A stretch of DNA of 64,000 nucleotides from Rhizomys pruinosus (Eukaryota; Chordata; Mammalia; Rodentia; Spalacidae), in NCBI GenBank assembly GCA_009823505.1, contig VZQC01013986.1:1019886-1083885 (forward strand). The letters run 5' to 3'. The translations under genes were made by a program, and so were the position numbers. The notes below the pieces were generated by a model. It did no database searches and was not told where the DNA came from. It saw nothing but the letters and a program-made list of their open reading frames with translations. Each line of letters starts with the position of its first letter. Within the stretch, counting starts at the first letter, position 1. This document shows, piece by piece, positions 34,170 through 43,489 of this stretch.

Positions 34170-34390
34170 GGGCTGGAGAGATGGCTCAGCAGTTAAAAGT
34201 ACTGGTTGCCCTTCTAGGGGCACCAGGTTGGTTTCTTAGCACCCACATGGTGGCTAACAACTGTCTACAACTCAAGTTCCAGGAGATCTAGTGCTGTTTT
34301 CTGGCCTCTGTGGGCATTGCACAACATGGGTGTACATACATACATGCAGGCAAAACAGATACATAAAACTAAAATAAATGTTTAAAACCC
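34170..34390 (+). mobile_element. B2 SINE
   Basis: ggggctggagagatggctca to acataaaactaaaataaat; moderately diverged. Confidence 0.88.
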
Positions 34391-34399
34391 CGCTTTTTG

Positions 34400-34575
34400 G
34401 CCAGTTGTGGTGGCACACACCTTTAATCATAGGGATTGGGAGGCAGAGGTGTGGATCTTCCTGGGATCAACACTATCCTTGTTTACATAGTAACCTCCAG
34501 CCCAGCTGGGGCTAAAGTGAGAGACCCTGTCTCAAAAACCAAACCAAACCAAACCAAACCAAACCAAACCAAACC
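34400..34575 (+). mobile_element. B1 SINE with (AACCA)n tail
   Basis: Diverged B1 whose A-tail has become an (AAACC)n microsatellite of about 8 units at 34535-34575. Confidence 0.8.
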
Positions 34576-34604
34576 CCAACATTTTCCGATAATAATACTA
34601 AAAA

Positions 34605-34790
34605 ATTTGGCTTCTGATGTATCTCAGTTGGTAGCTTGCCTAGCGTCTCTGAAGCCCTGGGTTCAATGCCCAGCACAACATAAACCATGCGTGGTGGCAT
34701 TTGTCTAGTACTTGGGAGGTGAAGACAAGAGGGTCAGAAGTCCAAGGTTATCTTATCCCGACCCCTACCCCGCATAAGTTCTTTTCAACA
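34605..34790 (+). mobile_element. B4-like SINE
   Basis: The ID/tRNA-like gccctgggttcaatgcccag is joined to a B1-like part (gcgtggtggcatttgtctag). Confidence 0.55.
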
Positions 34791-34837
34791 TTCGTGTTTT
34801 TTTTTTTTTTTTTTTTTTTTGTGACCCACTGGTTTTA

Positions 34838-35165
34838 AGTGTGGTCACCCATGTGACCACAGATTTGGAGCTATCCATTGGTGTATGGTGGGTTCTAATG
34901 ACTTTCTTCTCCCAGAATCCATAAGTACTCATAGTTCAGCAGGGAGGGTTAGGGCCAATAAGTCCCTCTCTGATCCATGACTGTTGACAGGTCCTGTGCA
35001 GGCAGTGGCAGCTGCTGTGAGATTGTGTTTGCAATGACCTTGTCATGCCCTGAAGATACATTTCACAGCCCTCTCCCTATCTTCCAGCTCTGACATTCTT
35101 TCCACTCCTTCTGTGATAGTCTCTGAACCTAACAGGGGGTTGTTCAGGGGTAAGCATGCAAATTT
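34838..35165 (-). mobile_element. Fragment of the LINE-1-associated repeat seen at 12165-13720
   Basis: Shares blocks such as ggtcctgtgcaggcagtggc, gagctgctgtgag-type sequence, and catttcacagccctctccct with that family. Confidence 0.5.
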
Positions 35166-35339
35166 CACTTATTTTCAGCAGCTTGAACAACTGTGACACT
35201 CATTTTTGTTTGTGTGTGGTGAAAACATTTAAAATCTATTCTTAGGAAAATTTAAAGAATACAGTATGTTGTTATTGACTATATTCACTGTACTATATAA
35301 TAGATCACTTGAATTTAGTCCTCCTAACTAAAAATCTGC

Positions 35340-35585
35340 ATCCTTGCCCAACATCTTCCCCAGTGCTGTGGGGTTGGGGGAGACAGGAGGATTGCTGGGG
35401 TGTGCTGGCTGCCAGCCTAGTTCCAGGTTCAGTGAGCGACCCAGTCTCAATGGAGTATGGCAGAGAGTGATACAGCAGGACACCTGATGTTTTCCTCTGG
35501 CTTCCATGAGCATCATATACATACACCACATGCACATGTGCACAGGCTTGCACATGTACACACACAAACACATTAAAGAAAAAGA
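35340..35585 (+). mobile_element. RSINE/B4-type SINE
   Basis: The pattern gacaggaggattgctggggt, gctggctgccagcctagttc and a (CA)-rich tail is typical of this rodent SINE class. Confidence 0.5.
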
Positions 35586-35603
35586 TTCTGGGCTTTATGT
35601 ATA

Positions 35604-35693
35604 GCAAAGTGGCAGCCAAGAACCTCTGGTATTTGAAGGGATCTTTTGGCAAAGTGGCAGCCAAGAACCTCTGGTATTTGAAGGGATCTTTTG
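35604..35693. repeat. 45-bp exact tandem duplication
   Basis: The unit beginning gcaaagtggcagccaagaac occurs at 35604 and 35649, identical through ggatcttttgg. It lies 260 bp upstream of the Rps13 pseudogene. Confidence 0.9.
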
Positions 35694-35924
35694 GTTATCT
35701 CAGTAATAACTCTCACATTCACGTCCTAGTTTCAGGGAGAACCTCAGAACTAGGGCACAGCTCCATGGTGAGGAAGGTTAGCAATTCCTTCCAGACTAGT
35801 ATAGGAGGGCTAACATCAGAAATTCAAAGCAGTAACAGAAAATAAAAACTTTATGTCCTGCGGATCTGAGATTTATTTTTATATATCTGAGACATATGCT
35901 TTCTATGTGAATAAAAATATGTCT

Positions 35925-36458
35925 GTGCTCTTTGCTGCCAGACTGCCGCCATCATGAGTTGCATGCATGCTCTTGGGAAGGCCTGTTCCAGGTGCATGCA
36001 TGCTCTTGGGAAGGCCTGTTCCAGTTGGCTCTGCCCTACTGCCACCATGTCCCCGCCTGGGTGAACCTAACATCTCAGGACGTGAAGGAGCAGACTTACA
36101 CACTGGCCAAGCCCGCCTGGGTGAACCTAACATCTCAGGACGTGAAGGAGCAGACTTACACACTGGCCAAGAAAGGCCTGGCTCCCTCACAGATTTGGTG
36201 TGATCCTGAGGGACTCACATGGTATTGCACATGTCTGTTTTGTGGCTGGCAGCAGAACTTAGAGAAGCCTTAAATCCAAGGAGCTCCTGATCTTCCTGAG
36301 GATCTCTACCATTTAATTAAGAAAGCAATTGCAGAGGACCTCTTGCAGAGGACATGGGTTTGAATCCCAGAACCCACATGGTGGCTAACAACCATCTGGA
36401 ACTCTGGTTCCAGGGACTTCAATGCCCTCTTGTGACATCTGCAGGCATTGCATGACAC

Positions 36459-36510
<52 letters not shown>

Positions 36511-36785
36511 AGGCGATATACTCATACACGTAAAAGAAAAGTAATAAAATATTAAAAGAAAGCAGTTTCTGTTTGCAAGCATCCTGAGGAGCAGAAAGGA
36601 TAAGGATGCTAAATTCATCTGCTTCTGAGAGAAGAGAATCCACCTATTAGCTCATTACTACAAATCTAAGTGGGTCCTCCCACCCAACTGGAAATAGGAG
36701 TATTTATGTGACTACAGCCTCGGCTCTAGTCACATAAATCTGTCCTGTATATGAAGCAATACGATTACTTTAAATAAGAAAAATA
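35925..36785 (+). pseudogene. Rps13: Rps13 processed pseudogene with internal duplications
   Basis: Retrocopy of the 40S ribosomal protein S13 mRNA. A 5' UTR-like tract leads to an ATG at 35954 (M-S-C-M-H-A-L-G-K). [19 protein letters not shown], then shifted frames including [11 protein letters not shown], follow; RKDKDAKF and KSKWVLPPNWK come after the inserted SINE. A 3' UTR ends in agcaatacg and an A-rich tail near 36785. A 33-bp unit (35961 and 35994) and a 60-bp unit (36052 and 36112, encoding [20 protein letters not shown]) are each repeated once, exactly. A 5'-truncated B2 with a (CA)n tract splits it at about 36330-36555. Confidence 0.88.
36330..36555 (+). mobile_element. 5'-truncated B2 with (CA)n, inside the Rps13 pseudogene
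   Basis: B2 sequence from gcagaggacctcttgcagagg to an A-rich tail, with a (CA)n run at about 36461-36508. The flanks agaaagcaattgc / agaaagcagtttc resemble a TSD. Confidence 0.8.
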
Positions 36786-36829
36786 CATCTGCAAATAGTA
36801 GAGTTTAAGGTCTCATAATACCAGATATG

Positions 36830-36965
36830 GCTACACACACCTTTAATCTCAGCACTCAGCAGGCAGAGGCAGGTGGATCTCTCTGAGTTCAAGACCAGCC
36901 TGGTCTACATAAGGAGTTTCAACAGCTGGGGCTACAGGAAGACCCTGTCTCAAAAAGACCAAAAT
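36830..36965 (+). mobile_element. B1 SINE
   Basis: Plus-strand B1 ending in an AAATA-rich tail. It marks the left limit of homology to arm 3 (about 43495). Confidence 0.88.
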
Positions 36966-37264
36966 AAATAAATAAATAGATAAATAATAAAAAAAGAAAA
37001 AATGAGAAGTCTACTGTTGCTTAACTTATTTGGTTCTATTAACAAAAGCTGCTCCACATAGTGAATTTCCTAGATGAGAAAATACAGAGTCTATACAAAT
37101 AATATAAATTACTAATCTTGCTGAAATCTGTTAATAACAATGGGATCTACTGCCCTTACCCTAAATTATTCCCGTGATGGAGCACTTTCATAGGCTTTCT
37201 GTCTTTTCTTTTCTTACACGTAGTTTTTCTTACTCTGTTCTTCATTTTTTTTTTTTTTTAAGTT

Positions 37265-37480
37265 TCAGGTAACTTTAAAAAAATATGTGTATGTGTCAGT
37301 CTGTGTTTGTATGTGCACATGCATGCAGGGACATGCAGAGGCCAGAAAAGGGTGTCATATTCCCCTGGAATTGGAGTTGCAGGGAATTTTGAACCCCATG
37401 AAGTGGACGCTGGGATCTGAACTCAGATCATTTGAAAGAACAGCAGGTGCTCTTGACTGCTAAGCCATCTCTCCAGCCTG
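37265..37480 (-). mobile_element. Old B2-like SINE (also in arms 2 and 3)
   Basis: Minus strand, from atgtgtatgtgtcagtctgt to gccatctctccagcc. Mirrored at about 42690-42900 and repeated at about 43935-44155. Confidence 0.75.
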
Positions 37481-38151
37481 TTCCTGACTACTTTTATAGT
37501 CTGGTGGCCACTGTCATTGCAGATCTCAGTATATTTGATTCTAATTTCCTCTCTTATTTCTTTTTCTTATTTAAAAAATTTTTTGAAAAAAAAATAAAAA
37601 TTTTTTTGAAGCGGGCGTGGGGAGATTCTGCCTTGAAAAGACAAAAAAAGTAAAAAAAATTTTGATTGATTTATTTTTATTTTATGTGTATGAGTGTATT
37701 GTTTACATGTATGTAAGTATACCCATGTCATGCAATATTCGAGGAAGTCGGAAGAGTCAGTTGGAGCTATGGACAGTTAGTTGCCATGTAGGTGCTGGGA
37801 TCTGAATCCAGGTCATCAGCAAAAGCAGCCATTGCTCTGAGCCATCTCTCTAGCCCTCCACTCTCTTATTTGACTCATTCATTAATTCATTCATTCCTTG
37901 AGACAGGGCTTGTTATGTAGCCCAAGCTACATTCCCCTGCTCAGTTTCTTAAAGTGCTAGGATTTACAGGCATGTGCTGACAGGTGCCATCGCACTCAAC
38001 TCTTCTTCATTGTTAACTTTCGGATTCAAATAAATGTCAGTGGAAAAATCAGAAAGCCATTTTAGATCTGCACTTACATCAAAGTCAAGACGACCTGAGT
38101 GAAGACTCTAAAGTTCATGATTATCCCATAGCCTTTTGGCCTCCTACCAGA

Positions 38152-38310
38152 TTCTTTTTTTTTTTTGTCTTTTTGAGACAGGGTCTCCCTGTAGCCCCAG
38201 CTATCCTGGAACTCACTCTGTAGACCAGGCTGGCCTTGAACTCACAAAGATCCGCCTGCCTCTGCCTCCCAAGTGCTAGAATTAAAGGCGTGCGCCACCA
38301 CGCCCGGCCT
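38152..38310 (-). mobile_element. B1 SINE (also in arms 2 and 3)
   Basis: Minus-strand B1 with TSD accagattctt. Counterparts at 41817-41975 (+) and 44880-45040 (-). Confidence 0.9.
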
Positions 38311-38754
38311 TCCCACCAGATTCTTAATGACATATTTCCATGTTACTGTTTCAAATTCTGAAGTGCCACAATATTCTTTAATGTTTCTGGGCAAAAAGAA
38401 GGCTCAATGCTCCTCTCCCTCACTGCAGTGGGGTAGTCCTGTTCTGTCTATTTTATACTATGACATCTGTTTTAGATTTCATTTAACAAAAAGATTTTAC
38501 TGCTACAACAAAATTGAAAACCATTCTTAGCAATCTGACCTCTAGATATGTGTAGCTCAATTGATATACATTATAGTAGCACTTCAAAATCAAAGAGACT
38601 TCTCACCAGGCTACATAGTAGCACATGCCTTAATCCCAGCACTTGGGAGATAGAGACAGGAGGAGCAAGAGTTTGAGGCTAGCCTATGCTACATATCAAG
38701 CCCTTATCTGAAACAAGAAAAACCTTAAACTCCAAAAGCAGAACCCATTTTTTA

Positions 38755-38990
38755 AACTTTTTAAAAATTTTTATTTACTTTTTCGTATGTGTATGAATGT
38801 ACTGTCTGCATGTAGGTTTGTGTACTCGTGTCGTGCAAATGCTGCAAAGGTCAGAAGAGGGTGTTGGATTCCCCTGGAATTGGAGTTTAAAGAGGGTTTT
38901 CATCCTCCATGTGGGGGCTGGGATCGAACGCCAGGGTCTCTGCAAGAGCAGGCGGCCACTAGAAACACTAGGCCATCCTCTCTAGCCCCC
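38755..38990 (-). mobile_element. B2 SINE (also in arms 2 and 3)
   Basis: Minus-strand B2 just downstream of the Ppp2r3a exon. Counterparts near 41135-41370 and 45500-45745. Confidence 0.85.
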
Positions 38991-39028
38991 CAAGCCAGAA
39001 CACATTTTTAAAAGGTAATAAAAATTAC

Positions 39029-39131
39029 CTGAAGTAAGGGGATAAAATCCTCCTGTTCTAGAGAGCTACAGCTGGGCTTAGCCAGAAGGCAGATGAACTT
39101 AGAGGCGTCATCATGATGGTTATTTAGCAAC
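39029..39131 (-). CDS. Ppp2r3a: Ppp2r3a coding exon (LLNNHHDDASKF...EDFIPLLQ)
   Basis: Minus-strand exon of 103 nt: one base completing the previous codon, then 34 codons. It reads LLNNHHDDASKF, ICLLAKPSCSSLEQEDF and IPLLQ, which matches the B'' core just before the EF-hand region. Acceptor: cttttgtag|g at 39131. Donor: cag|gtaatt at 39029/39028. Phase 0 at its 3' end fits the start of the exon at 9499. The entry phase (one leftover base) does not fit the phase-0 end of exon 60872-61138, so a coding exon is missing between them. Two damaged copies lie at 41021-41114 (+) and 45773-45887 (-) within an inverted triplication; only this copy is intact. Confidence 0.93.
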
Positions 39132-39245
39132 CTACAAAAGAAACACTGGTTAGGAAGATCTACTACTCAGAACATACAATGACTATAACATCAACAGGAA
39201 GGTAAGTTTAGTCTGACTTGAAAGCTATTTAGATTAAGAATCAAA

Positions 39246-39460
39246 GGGCTAGAGAGATGGCTCAGTGGTTAAGAGGACGAAGCTGCTTTTGCAGAGGACC
39301 CAGGTTCGAGTCCCAGCATCCACATGGCGGCTAATGACCATCCATAACTTCAATTCTAAGAGATCCAATGGTCTCTTTTCTGAAGGCATTGCATGACAAT
39401 GGGTGCACTTACATACATGGCAGTCATACATAATAAACATAAAATAAAAAAAAATTGGAA
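39246..39460 (+). mobile_element. B2 SINE (also in arms 2 and 3)
   Basis: Plus-strand B2, gggctagagagatggctcag to an A-rich tail. Counterparts near 40665-40895 and 45985-46220. Confidence 0.85.
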
Positions 39461-39634
39461 AAGAATCAAGTGTTCACTCTCTTTACTTTTAGTGCTGCAA
39501 ATTAAAGGAAAAGCTTTATGCATGCTATGAGGGTCTCCTACCACTAAGTTACTCTCTTGCCCAGATGTTCTCTTTTCAGTGGCTTTTCCAAGGCTTTTGC
39601 AGTTGTAAAAGAAATCTTTTAAAAATATAGTTTT

Positions 39635-39790
39635 GGCCCGGGCGTGATGGTGCATGCCTTAATCCTAGCACTAGGGAGGCAGAGCAGGTGATCTTTGTGA
39701 GTTCAAGGCCAACCGGTCTACAGAGTGAGTTCCAGGACAGCCTGGGGCTACAGAGGGAGACCCTGTTTGAAAGACCAAAAAAAAAAAAAA
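39635..39790 (+). mobile_element. B1 SINE (also in arms 2 and 3)
   Basis: Plus-strand B1 followed by (TA)n. Counterparts at about 40330-40465 (-) and 46400-46555 (+). Confidence 0.85.
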
Positions 39791-39827
39791 ATATATATAG
39801 TATATATATATATATTTTTTTTTACCT

Positions 39828-40060
39828 GGGCTGGAGAGATGGCCTAGCGGTTAAGACACTGACGCTCTGCAAGAGGACCCGGGTTCGATCCCAGCACCAC
39901 AAGCGGCTGATCACTGTCTTTAAACTCAGTTCCAGGGAATCCCGACACCCTCTTCTGACCTCCTGCAGCATTGAACGGTTGCGAATGGGTGCACAAACCT
40001 ACATGCAGCACAGTACATTCATGTACAAACATCAATAGTAAAATTAAAAAAAAAAATAAA
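39828..40060 (+). mobile_element. B2 SINE at the inversion axis
   Basis: Plus-strand B2 with several missing bases. The mirror copy 40065-40275 follows directly, and a clean version stands at 46605-46810. Confidence 0.85.
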
Positions 40061-43000
40061 TTTTTTTTAATTTTTATTTTATATAGAATGTACTTGCTCA
40101 TGTAAGTTGACCCATGGACTCTGTGTCAATGCTGAGAGGTCAGTAAGGAATGGCGATCCCCTGGAACGGAGTTAAAGACAGTTATATCAGCCCTATGTGG
40201 GTGTGCGATCAGAACCCGGGTCCTCTGCAAAGAGCAGTCAGTGCTCTTAAACGCTAGGCCATCCTCTCAGCAGCCCAGTAAAAAAAATATATATATATAT
40301 ATAATTATTTTTTTTTTTTTTGGTTCTGTTTCAAGACAGGGTCTCCGGTAAGCCCCAGCTGTCCTGGAACTCACTCTGTAGACGGTTGCCTTAACTCACA
40401 AAAGATCCACCTGCCTCTGCCTCCCTATGCTAGGATTAAAGGCATGCCAACCACACGCCCGAGCCCAAAATATGATATTTAAAAGTTCTTTGTGACAAAT
40501 ACAAAGACATGGGAAGCCACTAAAAGTAACATCGGCAAGAGAGTAACTTTATGGTAGGAGACCCTCATAGCATGCATAAAGCTTTTCCTTTAATTTGCCA
40601 GCACTTAAAAGTAAAAAAGAGAGTGGAAAAGTCCACTTTTGAATTCTTTCCGATTTTTTTTCTTTAATTTTGTTTTTTTTGTATTTTTCATTAGGGTTTG
40701 GTTGCACCTATTGTGTGCAGCCATGCATTGGTGGAATGCCGTCCAGATAGAGAAGTAGTTCGCTGGATCCTCCAGAACTGGAGCTATAGAGAAGATTGTT
40801 GTTAGTAATGCTTGTGGTGCTGGGACTCGAACCGGGGGCCTCGCAAAAGCAGCTCGTCGCTCTTTGTTTAACCACTGAAGCCATCTCTCTAGCCTTGATC
40901 TTAGTTTAAATAGCTTTCAAGTCGAACGTAACTTACGTTCCTGATGATGGAGTCATATAGGTCAGTGTAGATGTCGTAGCCGAGTCTATGTAGGATCTGT
41001 AGCAACCATGTTTCTATTGAGGTGCGAAATCCATCCTGATGACCTTAAGTCCTGGCTCTGGTGAGCCCCAGCTTAGCTCTCTAGAACAGGAGGATTTTAT
41101 CCCACTTACGTCAGAATGGATTACACTTAAAAATGGGGTTCTGTGGGCGGTAGAGAGTAGCCTTATGGTATATTGAGTTGGTCCACGCTCTGCACAGGCC
41201 TGGGTTCGGATCCCAGCACCCACATGGAGGCTGAAACCGTCTTAACTCCCATTCCAGGGGAATCCACACCCCTTCTGACCTCTGCAGCATTTGCATGACA
41301 CGAGTACCAAACCTACCATGCAGACAGTACATATCTACAATACGAAAAGAGTAAATAAAAATTTGGTTAAAAGTTTTAAAAAATGGGTTCTGCTTTTGGA
41401 GTTTAAGGTTTTTCTTGTTTCAGATACGGGCTTGATATGTAGCATAGGCTAGCCTCAAACTCTATGCCTCTCCGTCTTATCTCCCAAGTGCTGGGATTAA
41501 GGATGGTGCTACTATGTAGCCTGGTGAGAAGTCTCTTTGATTTTGAAGTGCTACTATAATGTATATCAATTGAGCTACACATATCTAGAGGTCAGATTGC
41601 TAAGAATGGTTTTCAATTTTGTTGTAGCAGTAAAATCTTTTTGTTAAATGAAATCTAAAACAGATGTCATAGTATAAAATAGACAGAACAGGAGACCCCA
41701 CTGCAGTGAGGAAGGACATTGAGCCGTCTTTTTGCCCAAAACATTAAAGAATATTGTGGCACTTCAGAATTTGAAACAGTAACATGGAAATATGTCATTA
41801 AGAATCTGGTGGGAGCAAGGCCGGGCGGTGGCGCACGCCTCTTAAGTCTAGCACTTGGGAGGCAGAGCAGGCGGATCTTTGTGGAGTCAAGGGCCAGCCT
41901 GGGTCTACAGAGTGAGGTTCCAGGATAGCTGGGGCTACAGGGGAAGGACCCTGTCTCAAAAAGACAAAAAAAAAAAAGAATCTGGAGGAGGCCCAAAAGG
42001 CTATGGGATAATCATGAACTTTTAGAGTCTTTCACTCAGGTCGTCTTGACTTTGATGTAAGTGCAGATCTAAAATGGCTTTCTGATTTTTCCACTGACAT
42101 TTATTTGAATCGTCGAAGAGTTAACGATATGATATGAAGGAGTTGATGCGATGGCAGCCTGTCCAGCACATGCCTTTAAATCCGAGCACTGTTGAAGAAA
42201 CTAGCAGTGGGATAGTCAGCTGGGCAAGCATATACAAGCCGCGGTTCAAGGAATGAGTGAATTATGAATGAGTCAAATAAGAGAGTGAGGTGTCTAGAGT
42301 AGATGGCTCAGAGCAAATGGCTGCGTATTGCTGATGACCTGGATTCAGATCCCAGAACCTACATGGCAACTAACTGTCCATACTCCAATCTTCAGGGTTC
42401 CGACTATCCTCTGAACATCTGCAGGTATGCATGGTATTATACATTACATGAAAAATACTACTCATTTACAATAAATAAAAAATAAATCAATCAAATTTTT
42501 TTACGTTTTTGTCTTTTGGCAAGGCAGAATCTCCCCACGCCCCGCTTCAAAAATTTTTTATTTTTTTTTCTCAAAAAAATTTTTAAATAGAAAAAGAAAT
42601 GAAGAGAGGAAATTAGAATCAAATATACTGAGATCTGCAATGACAGTGGCCACCAGACTATAAAAGTAGTCCAGGAACAGGCCTGGAAATGGTTATAGCA
42701 AGTCAGAGCACCTGCTTGTTCTTTCAAATGATCTGAGTTCGATCCCAGCGTCCTCTTCATGGGCTTCAAAATTCTGCCTGCAACTCCAATTCCAGGGGAT
42801 ATGACACCCTTTTCTGGCCCGTGCATGGTCCCTGCAATGCATGTGGGCACATACAAACACAGACGACACAGACACATATTTTTTAAAGTTACCCATGAAA
42901 CTTAAAAAAAAAAAAAAAAGAAGAACAGAGTAAGAAAAAACTACGTGTAAGAACAGGAAAAGCAGAAAGCCTATGAAAAGTAAGCCATCACAGGTAATAA

Positions 43001-43187
43001 TTTAGGATAAGGACAGTAGATCCCATTGTTATTAACAGATTTCAGCAAGATTAGTAATTTATATTATTTGTATAGACTCTGTATTTTCTCATCTAGGAAA
43101 TTCACTATGTGGAGCAGCTTTTGTTAATAGAACCAAATAAAGTTAAGCAACAGTAGACCTCTCATTTTTTTCTTTTTTTACTATTAT
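40061..43187 (-). repeat. Arm 2 (inverted, error-rich) of the triplication
   Basis: Reverse complement of arm 1 about an axis near 40060, where a plus-strand B2 tail (A-rich) meets a minus-strand B2 tail (T-rich). Matching landmarks: (TA)n at 39795 against 40285, the exon at 39029 against 41114, the B1 at 38152-38310 against 41817-41975, and the block ending ctactgttgcttaac at 37020 against 43150. Many single-base indels separate it from arm 1. It ends just before a single N at 43188. Confidence 0.9.
41021..41114 (+). pseudogene. Ppp2r3a: Damaged inverted copy of the 103-nt Ppp2r3a exon
   Basis: Plus-strand copy of exon 39029-39131 inside the inverted middle arm of the triplication. The stretch ctctctagaacaggaggatt is identical to the good exon, but the first half is scrambled by many small deletions and substitutions. 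It is 94 nt instead of 103, and the splice donor region reads tcagaatgg. Surrounding SINEs are damaged in the same way, which points to read error rather than a decayed gene copy. Confidence 0.8.
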
Positions 43188-43489
43188 NTTTTTTGTTTTA
43201 ATTTGTTTTGAGGGGGGGTGGGTGATGTGGTTGGGGTGGTGGGGTATTATTTATTTAGTTAGTTATTAGTGTAGAATGTACTGTCCTGCGTGGCAGTTTC
43301 GTGCACCCGTGTCTGGCAATGCCGCGAGTCAGAAGAGGGTCTCGGGATTTCCCTGGAACTGGAGTTTCTCCTGGAATGGAGTTTACAGAACGGTTCTTAG
43401 CCGCACATGTGGGGTGCTAGGGATCGAACCCGGGTCCTCTGCAAGAGCAGTGGTGCTCGTTAACGCTAGGCTATCTCTTCCCAGCCCGG
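43188..43489. other. Second turn of the triplication: single N, G/T-rich sequence and an unmatched B2
   Basis: A single N at 43188 is followed by a G/T-rich stretch (43200-43250) not seen elsewhere in the window. A minus-strand B2 follows (about 43260-43490) that abuts the start of the arm-3 B1. Arm 1 has no B2 at the matching place (36780-36830). It is either consensus noise from another B2 or a real SINE difference between haplotypes. Confidence 0.6.

Larger units (their letters stand above)
36985..40060 (+). repeat. Arm 1 (forward, clean) of a forward-inverted-forward triplication
   Basis: Reference copy of a roughly 3.1-kb segment. Order: unique AT-rich intron, old B2 (37265-37480), old B2 (37660-37860), B1 on the minus strand (38152-38310), B2 (38755-38990), the Ppp2r3a exon, B2 (39246-39460), B1 (39635-39790), (TA)n, B2 (39828-40060). 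The same order appears reversed in 40061-43187 and forward again in about 43490-46835. Quality drops in its last few hundred bases. Confidence 0.9.
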
